A DNA stretch of 64,000 nucleotides from Planctomycetaceae bacterium (lineage in GTDB: Bacteria > Planctomycetota > Planctomycetia > Planctomycetales > Planctomycetaceae), in assembly GCA_021732995.1 (NCBI GenBank), contig JAKFWA010000055.1:124001-188000 (forward strand). The letters run 5' to 3'. The notes below the pieces were generated by a model that did not search any database, was not told the DNA's origin, and saw nothing but the letters and a program-made list of their open reading frames with translations. The position numbers were made by a program, and so were the translations under genes. Shown in pieces: positions 53,806 through 62,823 of the stretch. The stretch's first letter is position 1. Each line of letters starts with the position of its first letter.

Positions 53806-54966
53806 GTGCCGCAGCATGAATGTCAGCCTCATCGACGGCGCATTGCGATAGTCATTCACGCGCTGCACGGCGGCGGCAGCGAGCATGTCGCGGCGAGCAT
53901 GGCCGACTGGTGGGCCTCGACCGGAAATGAAGTCGCGCTCATCACGCTCGCGGATACCAGCACTGATACGATCGCGCTGAGTTCTCAAGTTCAACGCATC
54001 GGTTTGGGACTCGTTGGCGAATCGAGTTCCCTCGCGCAAGCCATTCGCCACAACCGGCAGCGCGTTCGAGGACTCAGGCAAGAGTTGTTGATGTTGCAGC
54101 CCGATTGCGTGGTCAGCCTGGTTGATCGCATGAATGTGCTGACTCTGTTGGCCTGCAAGAGCACCACGTTGCCGGTGTTTGCCTGCGAGCGGACTGACGT
54201 GCGTCATCATCAGATCGGTCGACTCTGGAGCACGCTGCGGCGTTTGACCTATCCGCGGGCGAAACGCATCGTTGTGCAGACTGCAGCGGTGCAGGCCGCG
54301 TTGGAGAAGTTGATCTCGCGCGCTGCGGCGGTTTGCATTCCGAACTTCGTGCAAAACGGCGTCGAAGGTCCAGACTCAGCAGGCGCGCGGGGCGAGTTAG
54401 ATTTGTCTGCGCACTGGATCTGCGGCGTCGGGCGACTGAGCGTCGAGAAAGGCTTTGATCTGCTGATCCACGCCTTTGCAAAGTTGTCCGCCCAGTTCCC
54501 GGATTGGAACGTAGCCATCGTCGGAGATGGGACCGAACGATCGAATTTGGAAACTCAGATCAGGGACCTGCAACTGGAGTCGCGAGTCAGGTTACTCGGC
54601 TGGAGCGAACGACCTTGGGAGCTGTTGGCGGGCGCAGAGGTATTTGTGCTGCCCTCCCGCTACGAAGGGTTCCCTAACGCGCTGCTCGAAGCGATGGCTC
54701 GCGGGCTGGCGGTTGTCGCAGCGGATTGCGACAGCGGACCGCGTGAGATCGTACAGCCCGAATTGAATGGGTTACTTGTAGAGCCAGAGAATGTTTCGGC
54801 GCTGACCCATGCGCTGTCATGCCTGCTGGAGAATGCCGCACTGCGGCAACGGCTCAGCCACAACGCGCGACAAGTCACGGAGCAGTTCTCTGCTCAGAAG
54901 CATTTCGAGCGTTGGGAAGCACTGATGGCCGAATGCAACATCAACTGCAGCGTCACCAAGCGGTAG
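53806..54966 (+). CDS. Glycosyltransferase, family 4-like
   Basis: A GT-B glycosyltransferase of about 386 residues. The N-terminal domain opens IAIVIHALHGGGSEHVAASM (nucleotide-sugar acceptor side Gly-rich loop). The donor domain has GVGRLSVEKGFDLLIHAF, RVRLLGWSERPWELLAGAEV, LPSRYEGFPNALLEAMARGL (E-x7-E motif) and VVAADCDSGPREIV. It probably transfers a sugar to an envelope polysaccharide or lipid; the acceptor is unknown. It follows lpxK by 141 bases. The GTG at 53806 is used because GGGAG lies 7 bases before it. Confidence 0.9.
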   Translation: MPQHECQPHRRRIAIVIHALHGGGSEHVAASMADWWASTGNEVALITLADTSTDTIALSSQVQRIGLGLVGESSSLAQAIRHNRQRVRGLRQELLMLQPDCVVSLVDRMNVLTLLACKSTTLPVFACERTDVRHHQIGRLWSTLRRLTYPRAKRIVVQTAAVQAALEKLISRAAAVCIPNFVQNGVEGPDSAGARGELDLSAHWICGVGRLSVEKGFDLLIHAFAKLSAQFPDWNVAIVGDGTERSNLETQIRDLQLESRVRLLGWSERPWELLAGAEVFVLPSRYEGFPNALLEAMARGLAVVAADCDSGPREIVQPELNGLLVEPENVSALTHALSCLLENAALRQRLSHNARQVTEQFSAQKHFERWEALMAECNINCSVTKR

Positions 54967-55006
54967 CGAAGTAGGAGCAAAGAGGGCAGCCACCGTGCCA
55001 GCGGAA

Positions 55007-56269
55007 TCACTTCGGGTGATCATCCCGCTCCGCAGTTTGTTCGACTCGACTGATCACGAGGCCTTCCTGCAGATAGGTGAGGAGTCGATCTCCGGGCTGC
55101 AGATCGACAGCGCGACGTACCAGCTTGCGACCCTCCTGCGGCGTTGATGCGGAGAACTCCGCTGCCGGCGTCTGGAACGTCATTGAGTAACCGCGAGCGA
55201 GCACGCCGAGTGGGCTCAAGGCATCCAGTGCATGTGCGATTCCCGTGACGTTCTGCTTGGCGTGTTCAACCCGCTGACGGATCGCTCGCTGCATGCGGTC
55301 GTCGAGATCATCGACAGACTCCATCAACTGGCGAATGCGCTGGCCGGGATTTTTTAGAACTGGTCGCGACGCCAGAGCATCCAGCCGCAAACGCGCTCTG
55401 ATCGCCCGCTGTTTCAAGGCTTCAGCCAGCCGACCTCGCGCGCCGTCCAAAGCAGCCAGCACATCAGCGTGATTCGGAACAACGAGTTCTGCGGCCTCGC
55501 TCGGCGTCAGAGCCCGCACGTCCGCCACAAGGTCGGCAATCGTGACGTCAATTTCGTGACCGACGGCACTGATGACCGGGATTCGACACGCGACGATCGC
55601 GCGAGCAACAAGCTCTTCGTTGAAGGCCCACAGGTCCTCCAGACTGCCACCGCCACGACCGCAGATGACAACGTCTACTTCCGGAATCAGGTGCACGTAG
55701 CCCAGCGCAGCAGCGATCTCTGGAGCTGCGTTCGGCCCCTGCACTGCCACCGGAACAATCACGATGTTTGCGCTCGGCCAACGGCGCGTGATGATCTGCA
55801 GCATGTCCCGCACAGCCGCTCCCTGCGGGCTGGTGACGAGAGCAATACGCCGGGGCAATCGAGGAATCGGGCGTTTGCGTTCAAGCGCGAACAGCCCCTC
55901 GGCGGCCAGCTTCTCTTTCAGTTGCCGCAAAGCGAGTTCCAGCGCACCGACACCCTGCGGGAACAAGCGGCTGATGATGAGCTGATAAGACCCGCGCGCC
56001 GGATAGACCTCGATCGAACCCATCGCGATGACCTGCATGCCGTCCTGCAACCGAAACGGCAGCTTGCCAGCCGCGGTGCGCCACATGACGGCTGACAGTT
56101 GGGCAGTCTCATCTTTGAGCGTCAGGTAAACATGTCCGGAACTCGCGGCCTTGCAGTTCGAAACCTCGCCGCACACGCAGACCGAATCGAGGTTCGCTTC
56201 GATGAGTTCCTTGATCTCATGCGTGATCTCAGTCACCGACTGCGGATGAACTTGCGGGAGTAAGGTCAT
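55007..56269 (-). CDS. xseA: Exodeoxyribonuclease VII large subunit
   Basis: The single-strand DNA exonuclease large subunit. The N-terminal OB fold is VCVCGEVSNCKAASSGHVYL; the catalytic region has RIALVTSPQGAAVRDMLQII, DVVICGRGGGSLEDLWAFNE and PVISAVGHEIDVTIADLVAD, which are signature XseA blocks. The C-terminal helices end near residue 400. The ATG at 56269 gives the usual MTLLPQVHPQSVTEITHEIK start; an upstream ATG at 56320 adds 17 unrelated residues. No xseB is adjacent in this window, so the small subunit must lie elsewhere. Confidence 0.96.
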   Translation of the reverse strand: MTLLPQVHPQSVTEITHEIKELIEANLDSVCVCGEVSNCKAASSGHVYLTLKDETAQLSAVMWRTAAGKLPFRLQDGMQVIAMGSIEVYPARGSYQLIISRLFPQGVGALELALRQLKEKLAAEGLFALERKRPIPRLPRRIALVTSPQGAAVRDMLQIITRRWPSANIVIVPVAVQGPNAAPEIAAALGYVHLIPEVDVVICGRGGGSLEDLWAFNEELVARAIVACRIPVISAVGHEIDVTIADLVADVRALTPSEAAELVVPNHADVLAALDGARGRLAEALKQRAIRARLRLDALASRPVLKNPGQRIRQLMESVDDLDDRMQRAIRQRVEHAKQNVTGIAHALDALSPLGVLARGYSMTFQTPAAEFSASTPQEGRKLVRRAVDLQPGDRLLTYLQEGLVISRVEQTAERDDHPK

Positions 56270-56405
56270 AGGAGAATTCGGCCAGACGAAATGAATTGAA
56301 AGCACCCGTCGCGGGCTCATATCAGAATGCCAGCGGCGCCGTTAGAGTCGCTCGCGACTGCGAATCGTATCGATTCGTCTCCCAGTGCGTGCCTGAGGTT
56401 TGTTC

Positions 56406-57107
56406 ATGCGACTGTTAAAGATTGTTACGCCGCTGATCATCGCTGGCGCCGTGATGACCTGGTGGGCCACTGCTGCCGAGCCCAAGCCACAAACGACCGG
56501 CACTGTGGAAGGCGTCGTCACGTTCAAGGCAGATCCGAAGAAGCCTTGGCGCTATTCACGGTTCTACTTGAAGACTCGCAGCAGCAACGCGCTGTCGGAA
56601 GCTGTTGTCGCCTTGCAGGGACGGGAGCTGAGAGCGGCCAGCGCGAATCGCGAACCTAAAATGGTTGAGGTCGATCAGAAGGACTTCATGTTCATCCCGG
56701 AGACGACGGCGATTCACGCCGGGGATACCGTCAAGTTCCTCAACAACGATGGCCCGACCCACAACGTGCGGAGCAGTCATGCGACGGCCAACTTCAACGA
56801 GAACATGCCGGCTGGCGGCGAATACTCACACCAGTTCAAGAAACCAACCGGCGTCATCGATCCGATCACGCTGGGCTGCGTCTATCACGGCAACATGCGG
56901 GCGTTCGTGTACGTTTTCGAGAATCCCTTCTTCTCCGTCACAGAGAATGCTGGCAAATTCCGGTTCGAAAACGTCCCGGCTGGAAACTTCCGGCTGGATG
57001 TCGTGCATCCCGCCGGACAGATGAAGTCGTCGCAGCGGATCGATGTTAAACCGGGTGAAACTCTGAAAATTGAAGTTCAGCTGTCGCAGGAGTCACCGGC
57101 GCAGTAG
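56406..57107 (+). CDS. Secreted cupredoxin-domain protein
   Basis: A 233-residue exported protein. It has a signal peptide (about 1-24), then a plastocyanin-like domain with VDQKDFMFIPETTAIHAGDT, DGPTHNVRSSHATANFN and ITLGCVYHGNMRAFV. The His, Cys-x2-His-x2-Met ligands form a type-1 copper site by family pattern. The C-terminus is a carboxypeptidase-regulatory-like beta domain (ENAGKFRFENVPAGNFRLDV). Electron transfer in the periplasm is inferred. The frame opens at TTG 56400; ATG 56406 is used. It precedes the 1402-residue membrane protein by 56 bases and may be cotranscribed. Confidence 0.9.
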   Translation: MRLLKIVTPLIIAGAVMTWWATAAEPKPQTTGTVEGVVTFKADPKKPWRYSRFYLKTRSSNALSEAVVALQGRELRAASANREPKMVEVDQKDFMFIPETTAIHAGDTVKFLNNDGPTHNVRSSHATANFNENMPAGGEYSHQFKKPTGVIDPITLGCVYHGNMRAFVYVFENPFFSVTENAGKFRFENVPAGNFRLDVVHPAGQMKSSQRIDVKPGETLKIEVQLSQESPAQ

Positions 57108-57163
57108 TCTTTTTCCCGAGCTGGCGCTCGCAAAGACGGAACCCCAACTGCCCGAGGTGCGGC

Positions 57164-60100
57164 ATGCACGATCGTGTCAGACTGCGATTGGAAGAAGTCG
57201 TTCGACTTTGGAGACGCGTTGTCCGCTGGCAGCGAGTCAGCATCGTGTGGGGGCTGGCAGCAATCGCTGCAGGGATCTGCCTGCTATCAGCCAACCCGGG
57301 TTCCGTACAGGCATGGGCGAACCTGTCCGCAGTCGCCATCTGCACTGCCGCCGCCGCTACGATGTTGTTGTTTCTTCCGCGTCGAGTTTCTCAGACAGAA
57401 CTCCAGAACTCAGCCAGACATGTAGAAGAAACTTTCCCGGACCTCAGCCAGCGTCTGGTCACCCTGCTGGAACAGTCACCCGATCGCGACACTGGCCGCT
57501 TTACGGCTCTGCAGAAGCAGTTAGCCCATGAAGTTCATTCGCACGCCGACATTCATGACTGGCGCCGTTGCGTACCTCAGAGGCGTCTGCGCCTGGTGAA
57601 GCTGGCATCGTGGATCGCACTGATCGTCGTCGCGTTGACCAGTGCCGAACTGTGGGCGATCAAGCCGGTGGGAGCGAACTCCATCAGCTCGTCCTCGAAA
57701 GACAAACCGGCCGTTGACGCGTCCGTCAAAACAACGGTCGAGATTGAACCGGGCAACGCAGAAGTTGAACGCGGCAGCAATTTGCTGATCCTCGCGCGCT
57801 TCGCGGGACCGCTGCCAGCTACGGTTTCGCTCGACCAGCAATTCGCCAACGCCAAGACCCCGGAAGGCGCGGCGGCTCAAGTCGCGATGAGCAAAAGTCT
57901 GGACGATCCGATCTTCGGCGCACGCCTGGGGAATGTCGAAAAGTCATTTCGTTACTCCGTGACATACGATGGTCAGACGTCGCCGACGTACGACGTCACT
58001 GTCTTCGAACTGCCGCGAGTTGAACGCATCGATGCGACCATCAGCTATCCGAAGTATGCCGGGCTCAAGGACGAAACTATTGAGGATACCTGGCAGGTCT
58101 CGGCGGTCGAAGGCTCACAGGTACGCTTGAGCTGCACGCTCAACAAGCCGCTGAAGTCCGCGAGACTCGTCGCTTCAGACGGGACGGCGTTCCCGATGTC
58201 GTCATCCAAAACACGGTCGCTCCGTAAGACTCCTGAGACAACGCCTGAGCAACCCGCTGATGCCGCGCAGTCCGGCGATGCCTCGGAAGAAGCGGAGAAA
58301 TTCACCTACCTGGTGAACGTGCCCGTCTCGAAATCGATGCGGCTGAAGTTCGTTCTGGAAGATGAAAAGGGACGCAGCAATCGCGAACCGGGTGAGTTCC
58401 GCATCATCTCGTTGCCCAATCGACCCGCCGAAATTGCGATCAAGTTCCCGGCGAAGGACCAGAAGGTTTCGCCGATCGAAGAACTGCAGCTGCAGGCGAC
58501 TGCCTACGACGACTTCGGCTTGAAAGAGCACGGGTTGATCTTCTCACTCGGCGACCGCGAGCCGAAGACCGTCACGCTGGGGCAAGAAGGAGTTGCCAAG
58601 ACGAAGCATGCGCTCGATTACGTGCTCTCGCTGGAACTGCTGGAGGCCCAGCCCGATCAACTGGTCTCGTACTACTTCTTCGCCGATGACATCGCCGCCG
58701 ACGGTTCGGTGCGCCGCACGATGTCGGACATGTTCTTCGCCGAGGTCCGGCACTTTGAGGAAATCTTCCGACAAGGCCAGCAGCCGCCGGGAGGTGCTCA
58801 ACAACAGCAGCAGCAACAACAGCAAGGCAATCAACAGACTCAGCAGATTGGCCAACTCGCCGATCAGCAAAAGCAGATCATCAACGCGACCTGGAAAATC
58901 ATTCGCCGCGAGCCGTCCAAAACCACACTTGCCCCCGCTCAGTACAGCGACAACGCGGTGACCAAAGAGCGTCCGCAGACCAACCTCAGCACCACCTTCA
59001 AGGAAGACGTGGTGGAACTGGCCAACGCTCAAGACAAGCTGATCACCCAGTTCGACAAGCTCGCCGAGAATCTGGAAGACGGCCAATCGAAGCGTTTCGG
59101 CGAAGCCGTGAAGAAGGCGATGCAGTCCGCCTCGGATGCCCTGCACGAAGCCGTTGATGGTCCGAAACGCGAACCGCTGGATCCGGCACTGGTCGCTGAA
59201 CGCGGTGCTTATGAGGCGTTGTTGAAATTGCGAGCGCGCGAGCATCAGGTTGTGCAAAGCCGCAGTGGTGGCGGCCAAGGTGGTGGAGCGGCCAGTCCAT
59301 CTCAGCAACAACTTTCGCAGCTGGAACTCAATCAGAAAGAGAACCGCTACGAAGCCGAACGCAAAGCTGGTGAGCAGTCTCAGCGAGCGACCGAGCAGCG
59401 TGAACAACTGCAGGTTCTGAACCGTCTGCGCGAACTGGCTCAACGTCAGGGCGACGTGAATGAGAAACTCAAAGACCTCGAACGCGAACTTAAGGCAGCT
59501 CAAGCCGAAAAGGAACAGGAAGAACTGAAGCGGCAGCTCAAGCGATTACGCGACGAGCAACGTGATCTGCTGAAGGACGTCGATGAATTGAAGAACCGCA
59601 TGGAGCGGCCTGAGAATCAGCAGAAGATGGCCGAGCAGCGTCAGCAGTTGGAAGACACGCGCTCCAAAGTTCGTCAAACATCCGACGCTCTGGAAGAAGG
59701 TCGGCTGTCGCAAGCACTCAGTACGGGCACGCGCGCTGAACGGGAACTGGAAGACCTGCGCGATGATTTACGAAAGCAGGCGGCCGGTCAGTTCGGCGAA
59801 TCGATGCGTCAGTTGCGCAACGAAACACGCGAGTTGAATCAGAAACAGGACGAACTGGCGAAGGCGATCAAGGACCCACCGCCGCAGCCGAATCGTTCGT
59901 TGAAGAGCACAGACAATCGGCAGCAACTGGCCGATGAATTCCGTCAGCAGCGTGAGAAGCTGGACCGAGTCCTTGATGATGCCAAGAAGGTCATCGAACA
60001 GGCTGAAGCCACCGAACCGACGCTCTCGAAGGAACTCTATGAGACAGTTCGTAAGACCTGGTCGGACAAGCCCGCGGAAGCACTGGATGTGACTCGCGAG

Positions 60101-61372
60101 CTGCTGCGTCGCGGTATGCCCGAGCAGGCTCAGCAGGCGGAAAAGATTGCGAACGATGGTCTCGACAAGCTGCAGCAAGGCATCGATCGCGCCAGCCAAC
60201 TGGTGCTGGGCGATGAGTTGGAAGCCTTGAAGCAGGCTCGCGAGCAGGTGCGGCAGCTCAACCGCGCCGTCTCGAATGAGGTCGCTCAGAACGATCCCAA
60301 CGCCGCACGTTCCGGACAGAACCCTGATGGAACAGACCCGTCAGAAAATCAGTCCTCAGAGAATCAACCCGGCCAGCAGCGCCGTCCGGGGCAGGAAGGT
60401 CAGGCTGGCCAGCAAGGTCAACAGGGCAATCAACAGCAGCCCGGACAACGAGGTCAGCAGGGACAGCAACCCGGTCAGCGTGACCAGCAGGGGCAACAGG
60501 GCCAGCAAGCGGGACAACAAGGCCAACAGCCCGGCCAACAGAATCAGCAGGGGCAAGGCCAGCAACCGAATCAGGCTGGACAGCAACCTGGACAGCAACC
60601 CGGACAGCAGGCTGGTCAGCAAGGCCGTGAACCGGGGCAACAAGCCGGTCAACAAGGACAACAAGGCGGTCAACAGCAGTCCGGACAACGCGGCCAGCAA
60701 GGTCAGCAGCCCGGTCAACAGGGACAGCAGGCGGGCCAGCAACCCGGACAACAACAGGGACAGCAGCCCGGTCAGCAAGGACAGCCCTCTGGCCAACAGG
60801 GGCAACAGTCAGGCCAACAAGCGGGGCAGCAAGGACAACAGCCCGGACAACAGAATCAGCAGGGGCAACAAGCTGGTCAAGCCGGACAACAAGGTCAGCA
60901 GCCCGGCCAGCAAGGACAGCAGGCTGGTGGCGGTCGTCGTCCTGGTCTGCGTGACTCAGGGAATCAGGCTCGACCAAATGAACAACCGGGCCAACAAAGT
61001 GGCGGTATGGGCAACGGCCCGGGCGCCATCGAAAACCCGGTGACGGGTCGCGGCTTCAACGAATGGACGGATCGTTTGCGCGAAGTCGAAGAAACCGTCA
61101 GCGACCCAAAATTGCGGGGCGACGTGGCCCGCATCCGCGAAGCCGCGCGCAGCATGCGTGCCGAGTTCAAACGGCACTCGAAGGACCCGGAATGGGATCT
61201 GGTGCGTACCAAGATTCTGGAACCACTTACCGAAGTCGAGAAACGCATCGCCGAGGAAATCTCCCGGCAGCAATCGCCAGATTCGCTGGTGCCCATCGAC
61301 CGTGATCCCGTGCCGGATCGCTATTCCGAATTGGTGCGGAAATACTACGAGCGATTGGGCTCAGGCAAGTAG
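57164..61372 (+). CDS. Large DUF4175-like membrane protein with Gly-Gln repeat
   Basis: A 1402-residue protein with membrane helices at about 26-43, 51-71 and 143-167 and a long outward region. Domains of beta type follow (about 180-520; Ig-like, VTYDGQTSPTYDVTVFELPR). Next is a Gln run near 548, a long coiled coil (about 700-960, ELKRQLKRLRDEQRDLLKDV), and about 190 residues of Gly-Gln-Gln repeats (about 1068-1257). A conserved C-terminal helical domain ends SELVRKYYERLG. The layout resembles DUF4175 proteins; I am fairly sure of the type, unsure of function. A GAGG site precedes the ATG. Sits downstream of the cupredoxin. Confidence 0.8.
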   Translation: MHDRVRLRLEEVVRLWRRVVRWQRVSIVWGLAAIAAGICLLSANPGSVQAWANLSAVAICTAAAATMLLFLPRRVSQTELQNSARHVEETFPDLSQRLVTLLEQSPDRDTGRFTALQKQLAHEVHSHADIHDWRRCVPQRRLRLVKLASWIALIVVALTSAELWAIKPVGANSISSSSKDKPAVDASVKTTVEIEPGNAEVERGSNLLILARFAGPLPATVSLDQQFANAKTPEGAAAQVAMSKSLDDPIFGARLGNVEKSFRYSVTYDGQTSPTYDVTVFELPRVERIDATISYPKYAGLKDETIEDTWQVSAVEGSQVRLSCTLNKPLKSARLVASDGTAFPMSSSKTRSLRKTPETTPEQPADAAQSGDASEEAEKFTYLVNVPVSKSMRLKFVLEDEKGRSNREPGEFRIISLPNRPAEIAIKFPAKDQKVSPIEELQLQATAYDDFGLKEHGLIFSLGDREPKTVTLGQEGVAKTKHALDYVLSLELLEAQPDQLVSYYFFADDIAADGSVRRTMSDMFFAEVRHFEEIFRQGQQPPGGAQQQQQQQQQGNQQTQQIGQLADQQKQIINATWKIIRREPSKTTLAPAQYSDNAVTKERPQTNLSTTFKEDVVELANAQDKLITQFDKLAENLEDGQSKRFGEAVKKAMQSASDALHEAVDGPKREPLDPALVAERGAYEALLKLRAREHQVVQSRSGGGQGGGAASPSQQQLSQLELNQKENRYEAERKAGEQSQRATEQREQLQVLNRLRELAQRQGDVNEKLKDLERELKAAQAEKEQEELKRQLKRLRDEQRDLLKDVDELKNRMERPENQQKMAEQRQQLEDTRSKVRQTSDALEEGRLSQALSTGTRAERELEDLRDDLRKQAAGQFGESMRQLRNETRELNQKQDELAKAIKDPPPQPNRSLKSTDNRQQLADEFRQQREKLDRVLDDAKKVIEQAEATEPTLSKELYETVRKTWSDKPAEALDVTRELLRRGMPEQAQQAEKIANDGLDKLQQGIDRASQLVLGDELEALKQAREQVRQLNRAVSNEVAQNDPNAARSGQNPDGTDPSENQSSENQPGQQRRPGQEGQAGQQGQQGNQQQPGQRGQQGQQPGQRDQQGQQGQQAGQQGQQPGQQNQQGQGQQPNQAGQQPGQQPGQQAGQQGREPGQQAGQQGQQGGQQQSGQRGQQGQQPGQQGQQAGQQPGQQQGQQPGQQGQPSGQQGQQSGQQAGQQGQQPGQQNQQGQQAGQAGQQGQQPGQQGQQAGGGRRPGLRDSGNQARPNEQPGQQSGGMGNGPGAIENPVTGRGFNEWTDRLREVEETVSDPKLRGDVARIREAARSMRAEFKRHSKDPEWDLVRTKILEPLTEVEKRIAEEISRQQSPDSLVPIDRDPVPDRYSELVRKYYERLGSGK
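60366..60935 (+). repeat. Gly-Gln-Gln-Pro low-complexity coding repeat
   Basis: About 570 bases encode an irregular array of G-Q-Q units with Pro, Ala, Asn and Ser variants (QQGQQPGQQGQQAGQQ type) inside the large membrane protein. The DNA is a degenerate CAGCAAGGNCAACAG-type repeat rather than an exact tandem repeat. Such regions can vary in copy number and be disordered. Confidence 0.9.
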
Positions 61373-61473
61373 TCAGATCACACGGGTCGGGCCGGGTGCT
61401 GACCGCTACACTGCGGACGTTTGCAGCTTTGGCTGCAAGGTCCCCCGTGAGTTCATTCTGCCAGACATCTAAC

Positions 61474-62427
61474 ATGCCCCAAGCTCGCCTGCCTGAAGAC
61501 GTTCGTGACGAGATCCATCTGCTCGTGTGGTCCGGTTACAAGAACTGCGAAGACATCATCGACGAACTGCTCGAGATGTACGAAGACGACGAAGACCTCG
61601 ACGAAGAGGCTGTCGTCGCGGAAGTGTTTGCCGAGTTCGACCGCAAGTGCGCCGATGAAAAGAGCTGGCAGGAACCCACTGATGGAGAGCGCCTCGGCGA
61701 CCTGTTCGAAGAACTAGCGAACGCCGACCTGCTGGCCGTGGAGTGCATCGGAGAATCTACCGACGAAGCTCTCCAAGACATGACTGAGGGCTTTCAAGAC
61801 TTCTCCCCGGAAGATCGTCGCGACGTCGCCGGGTACTGCTTCTTCACTCTGGAATCCCTGCGCAACGCGCTCGCCGGTCGCGGACTCACCCTGAATTGCG
61901 GAGATCTGGAGCGCAACGCCAGTAAGGCGCTCGCCGCCGCTCGCAAAGTCTGCGACGCCGCGAAGCAAGCAGGCTTCGAGGTCCTGTGGGACGAAAAGCA
62001 ACCGGGCACAATCCTGCTGCCGGCGTTCAAGTGGCAGCGTCCTTCAGCCCTGTGGGGGCGCAGTCGCCTGCACCAGCAGATCACCTACATCACCGGTCAG
62101 CGCGACAATCAGGACCACGATTACTGGGTCGAGTTCACTCACCCGCAAAAACCCGAGGGTTGGATTCGCATCAGCGCCAAATCCATCGAGGCCGCTTATC
62201 CCTTCGCCGATGCTCCTCAGCAGAAGCTGCAGCAACTGAAAGTCTTCATTGCACCGAGCACCCGCATTGAGAACTTCGCTGCCAATAAGAGCGTGACACT
62301 CAGCTTCCCCGCCGAAGGCTACCCCATCGACGACCTGGTGCAGTTCGCCATCACCTACCTGCAGCGAGTGTGGAAGATCACCGAGCCCATGTCAGACCTC
62401 GAATGGGAAGACTCCGACGAGTCTTGA
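61474..62427 (+). CDS. Acidic protein of unknown function, DUF6891-like
   Basis: A 317-residue cytoplasmic protein starting MPQARLPEDVRDEIHLLVWS, with an Asp/Glu-rich segment (YEDDEDLDEEAVVAEVFAEF). The middle (about 65-150) has TDGERLGDLFEELANADLLA, and YCFFTLESLRNALAGRGLTL, the order and spacing of the DUF6891 domain. The C-terminal half is unassigned (YWVEFTHPQKPEGWIRISAK). The ATG at 61474 is used because 26 residues from the frame opening at 61396 look like read-through of a leader. No function is known. It converges with the mazG-like gene. Confidence 0.7.
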   Translation: MPQARLPEDVRDEIHLLVWSGYKNCEDIIDELLEMYEDDEDLDEEAVVAEVFAEFDRKCADEKSWQEPTDGERLGDLFEELANADLLAVECIGESTDEALQDMTEGFQDFSPEDRRDVAGYCFFTLESLRNALAGRGLTLNCGDLERNASKALAAARKVCDAAKQAGFEVLWDEKQPGTILLPAFKWQRPSALWGRSRLHQQITYITGQRDNQDHDYWVEFTHPQKPEGWIRISAKSIEAAYPFADAPQQKLQQLKVFIAPSTRIENFAANKSVTLSFPAEGYPIDDLVQFAITYLQRVWKITEPMSDLEWEDSDES

Positions 62428-62461
62428 GCGACAGCGCCACCGGACGGCTCGGCAAGCCAGA

Positions 62462-62809
62462 CTACGGCTTCTCTGACAAGGCGCAGGTGCAGATGCGTTG
62501 GCCGCAGCCGGGGCAGCCTTGGGCGTATTTTTCGCAGAAGGCTTGGGCGAGATCGACATTGGCCACGTTCGCAATCGTCGCCAGCCAGGCGAGCACGTCT
62601 GCGAATTCGCTGGCGAGGGCTTCAGAAGCTTTAGCTTGTCCGGGCGGTTCTTCACGTAGGGCGGTGGCGAGTTCTCCCACTTCTTCCATCAACCACATGA
62701 ACGTGCCGGGAATGCCGCGTGCGGCGTCTTTGGAGCCGTACATCTGGTCGATGAGTCGCTGCACCTCAGTGAGGGTCAACGTGGATGTTTCAGAAGCGGG
62801 AGTCGTCAC
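62462..62809 (-). CDS. MazG-like nucleotide pyrophosphohydrolase with Cys-rich tail
   Basis: A 115-residue all-alpha protein. The MazG/dUTPase-like metal site is visible as MWLMEEVGELATALRE (Glu residues of EEVGEL) and SEFADVLAWLATIANVANVD (ExxD). The C-terminus adds CPGCGQRICTC, a likely zinc-binding ribbon. It probably hydrolyses a (d)NTP to the monophosphate and pyrophosphate; substrate not known. The start is a GTG at 62809, with GAGG 8 bases before it, 14 bases after the cysH stop on the same strand, so the two are one operon. Confidence 0.82.
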   Translation of the reverse strand: MTTPASETSTLTLTEVQRLIDQMYGSKDAARGIPGTFMWLMEEVGELATALREEPPGQAKASEALASEFADVLAWLATIANVANVDLAQAFCEKYAQGCPGCGQRICTCALSEKP

Positions 62810-62823
62810 GGCGGATGCCTCGG

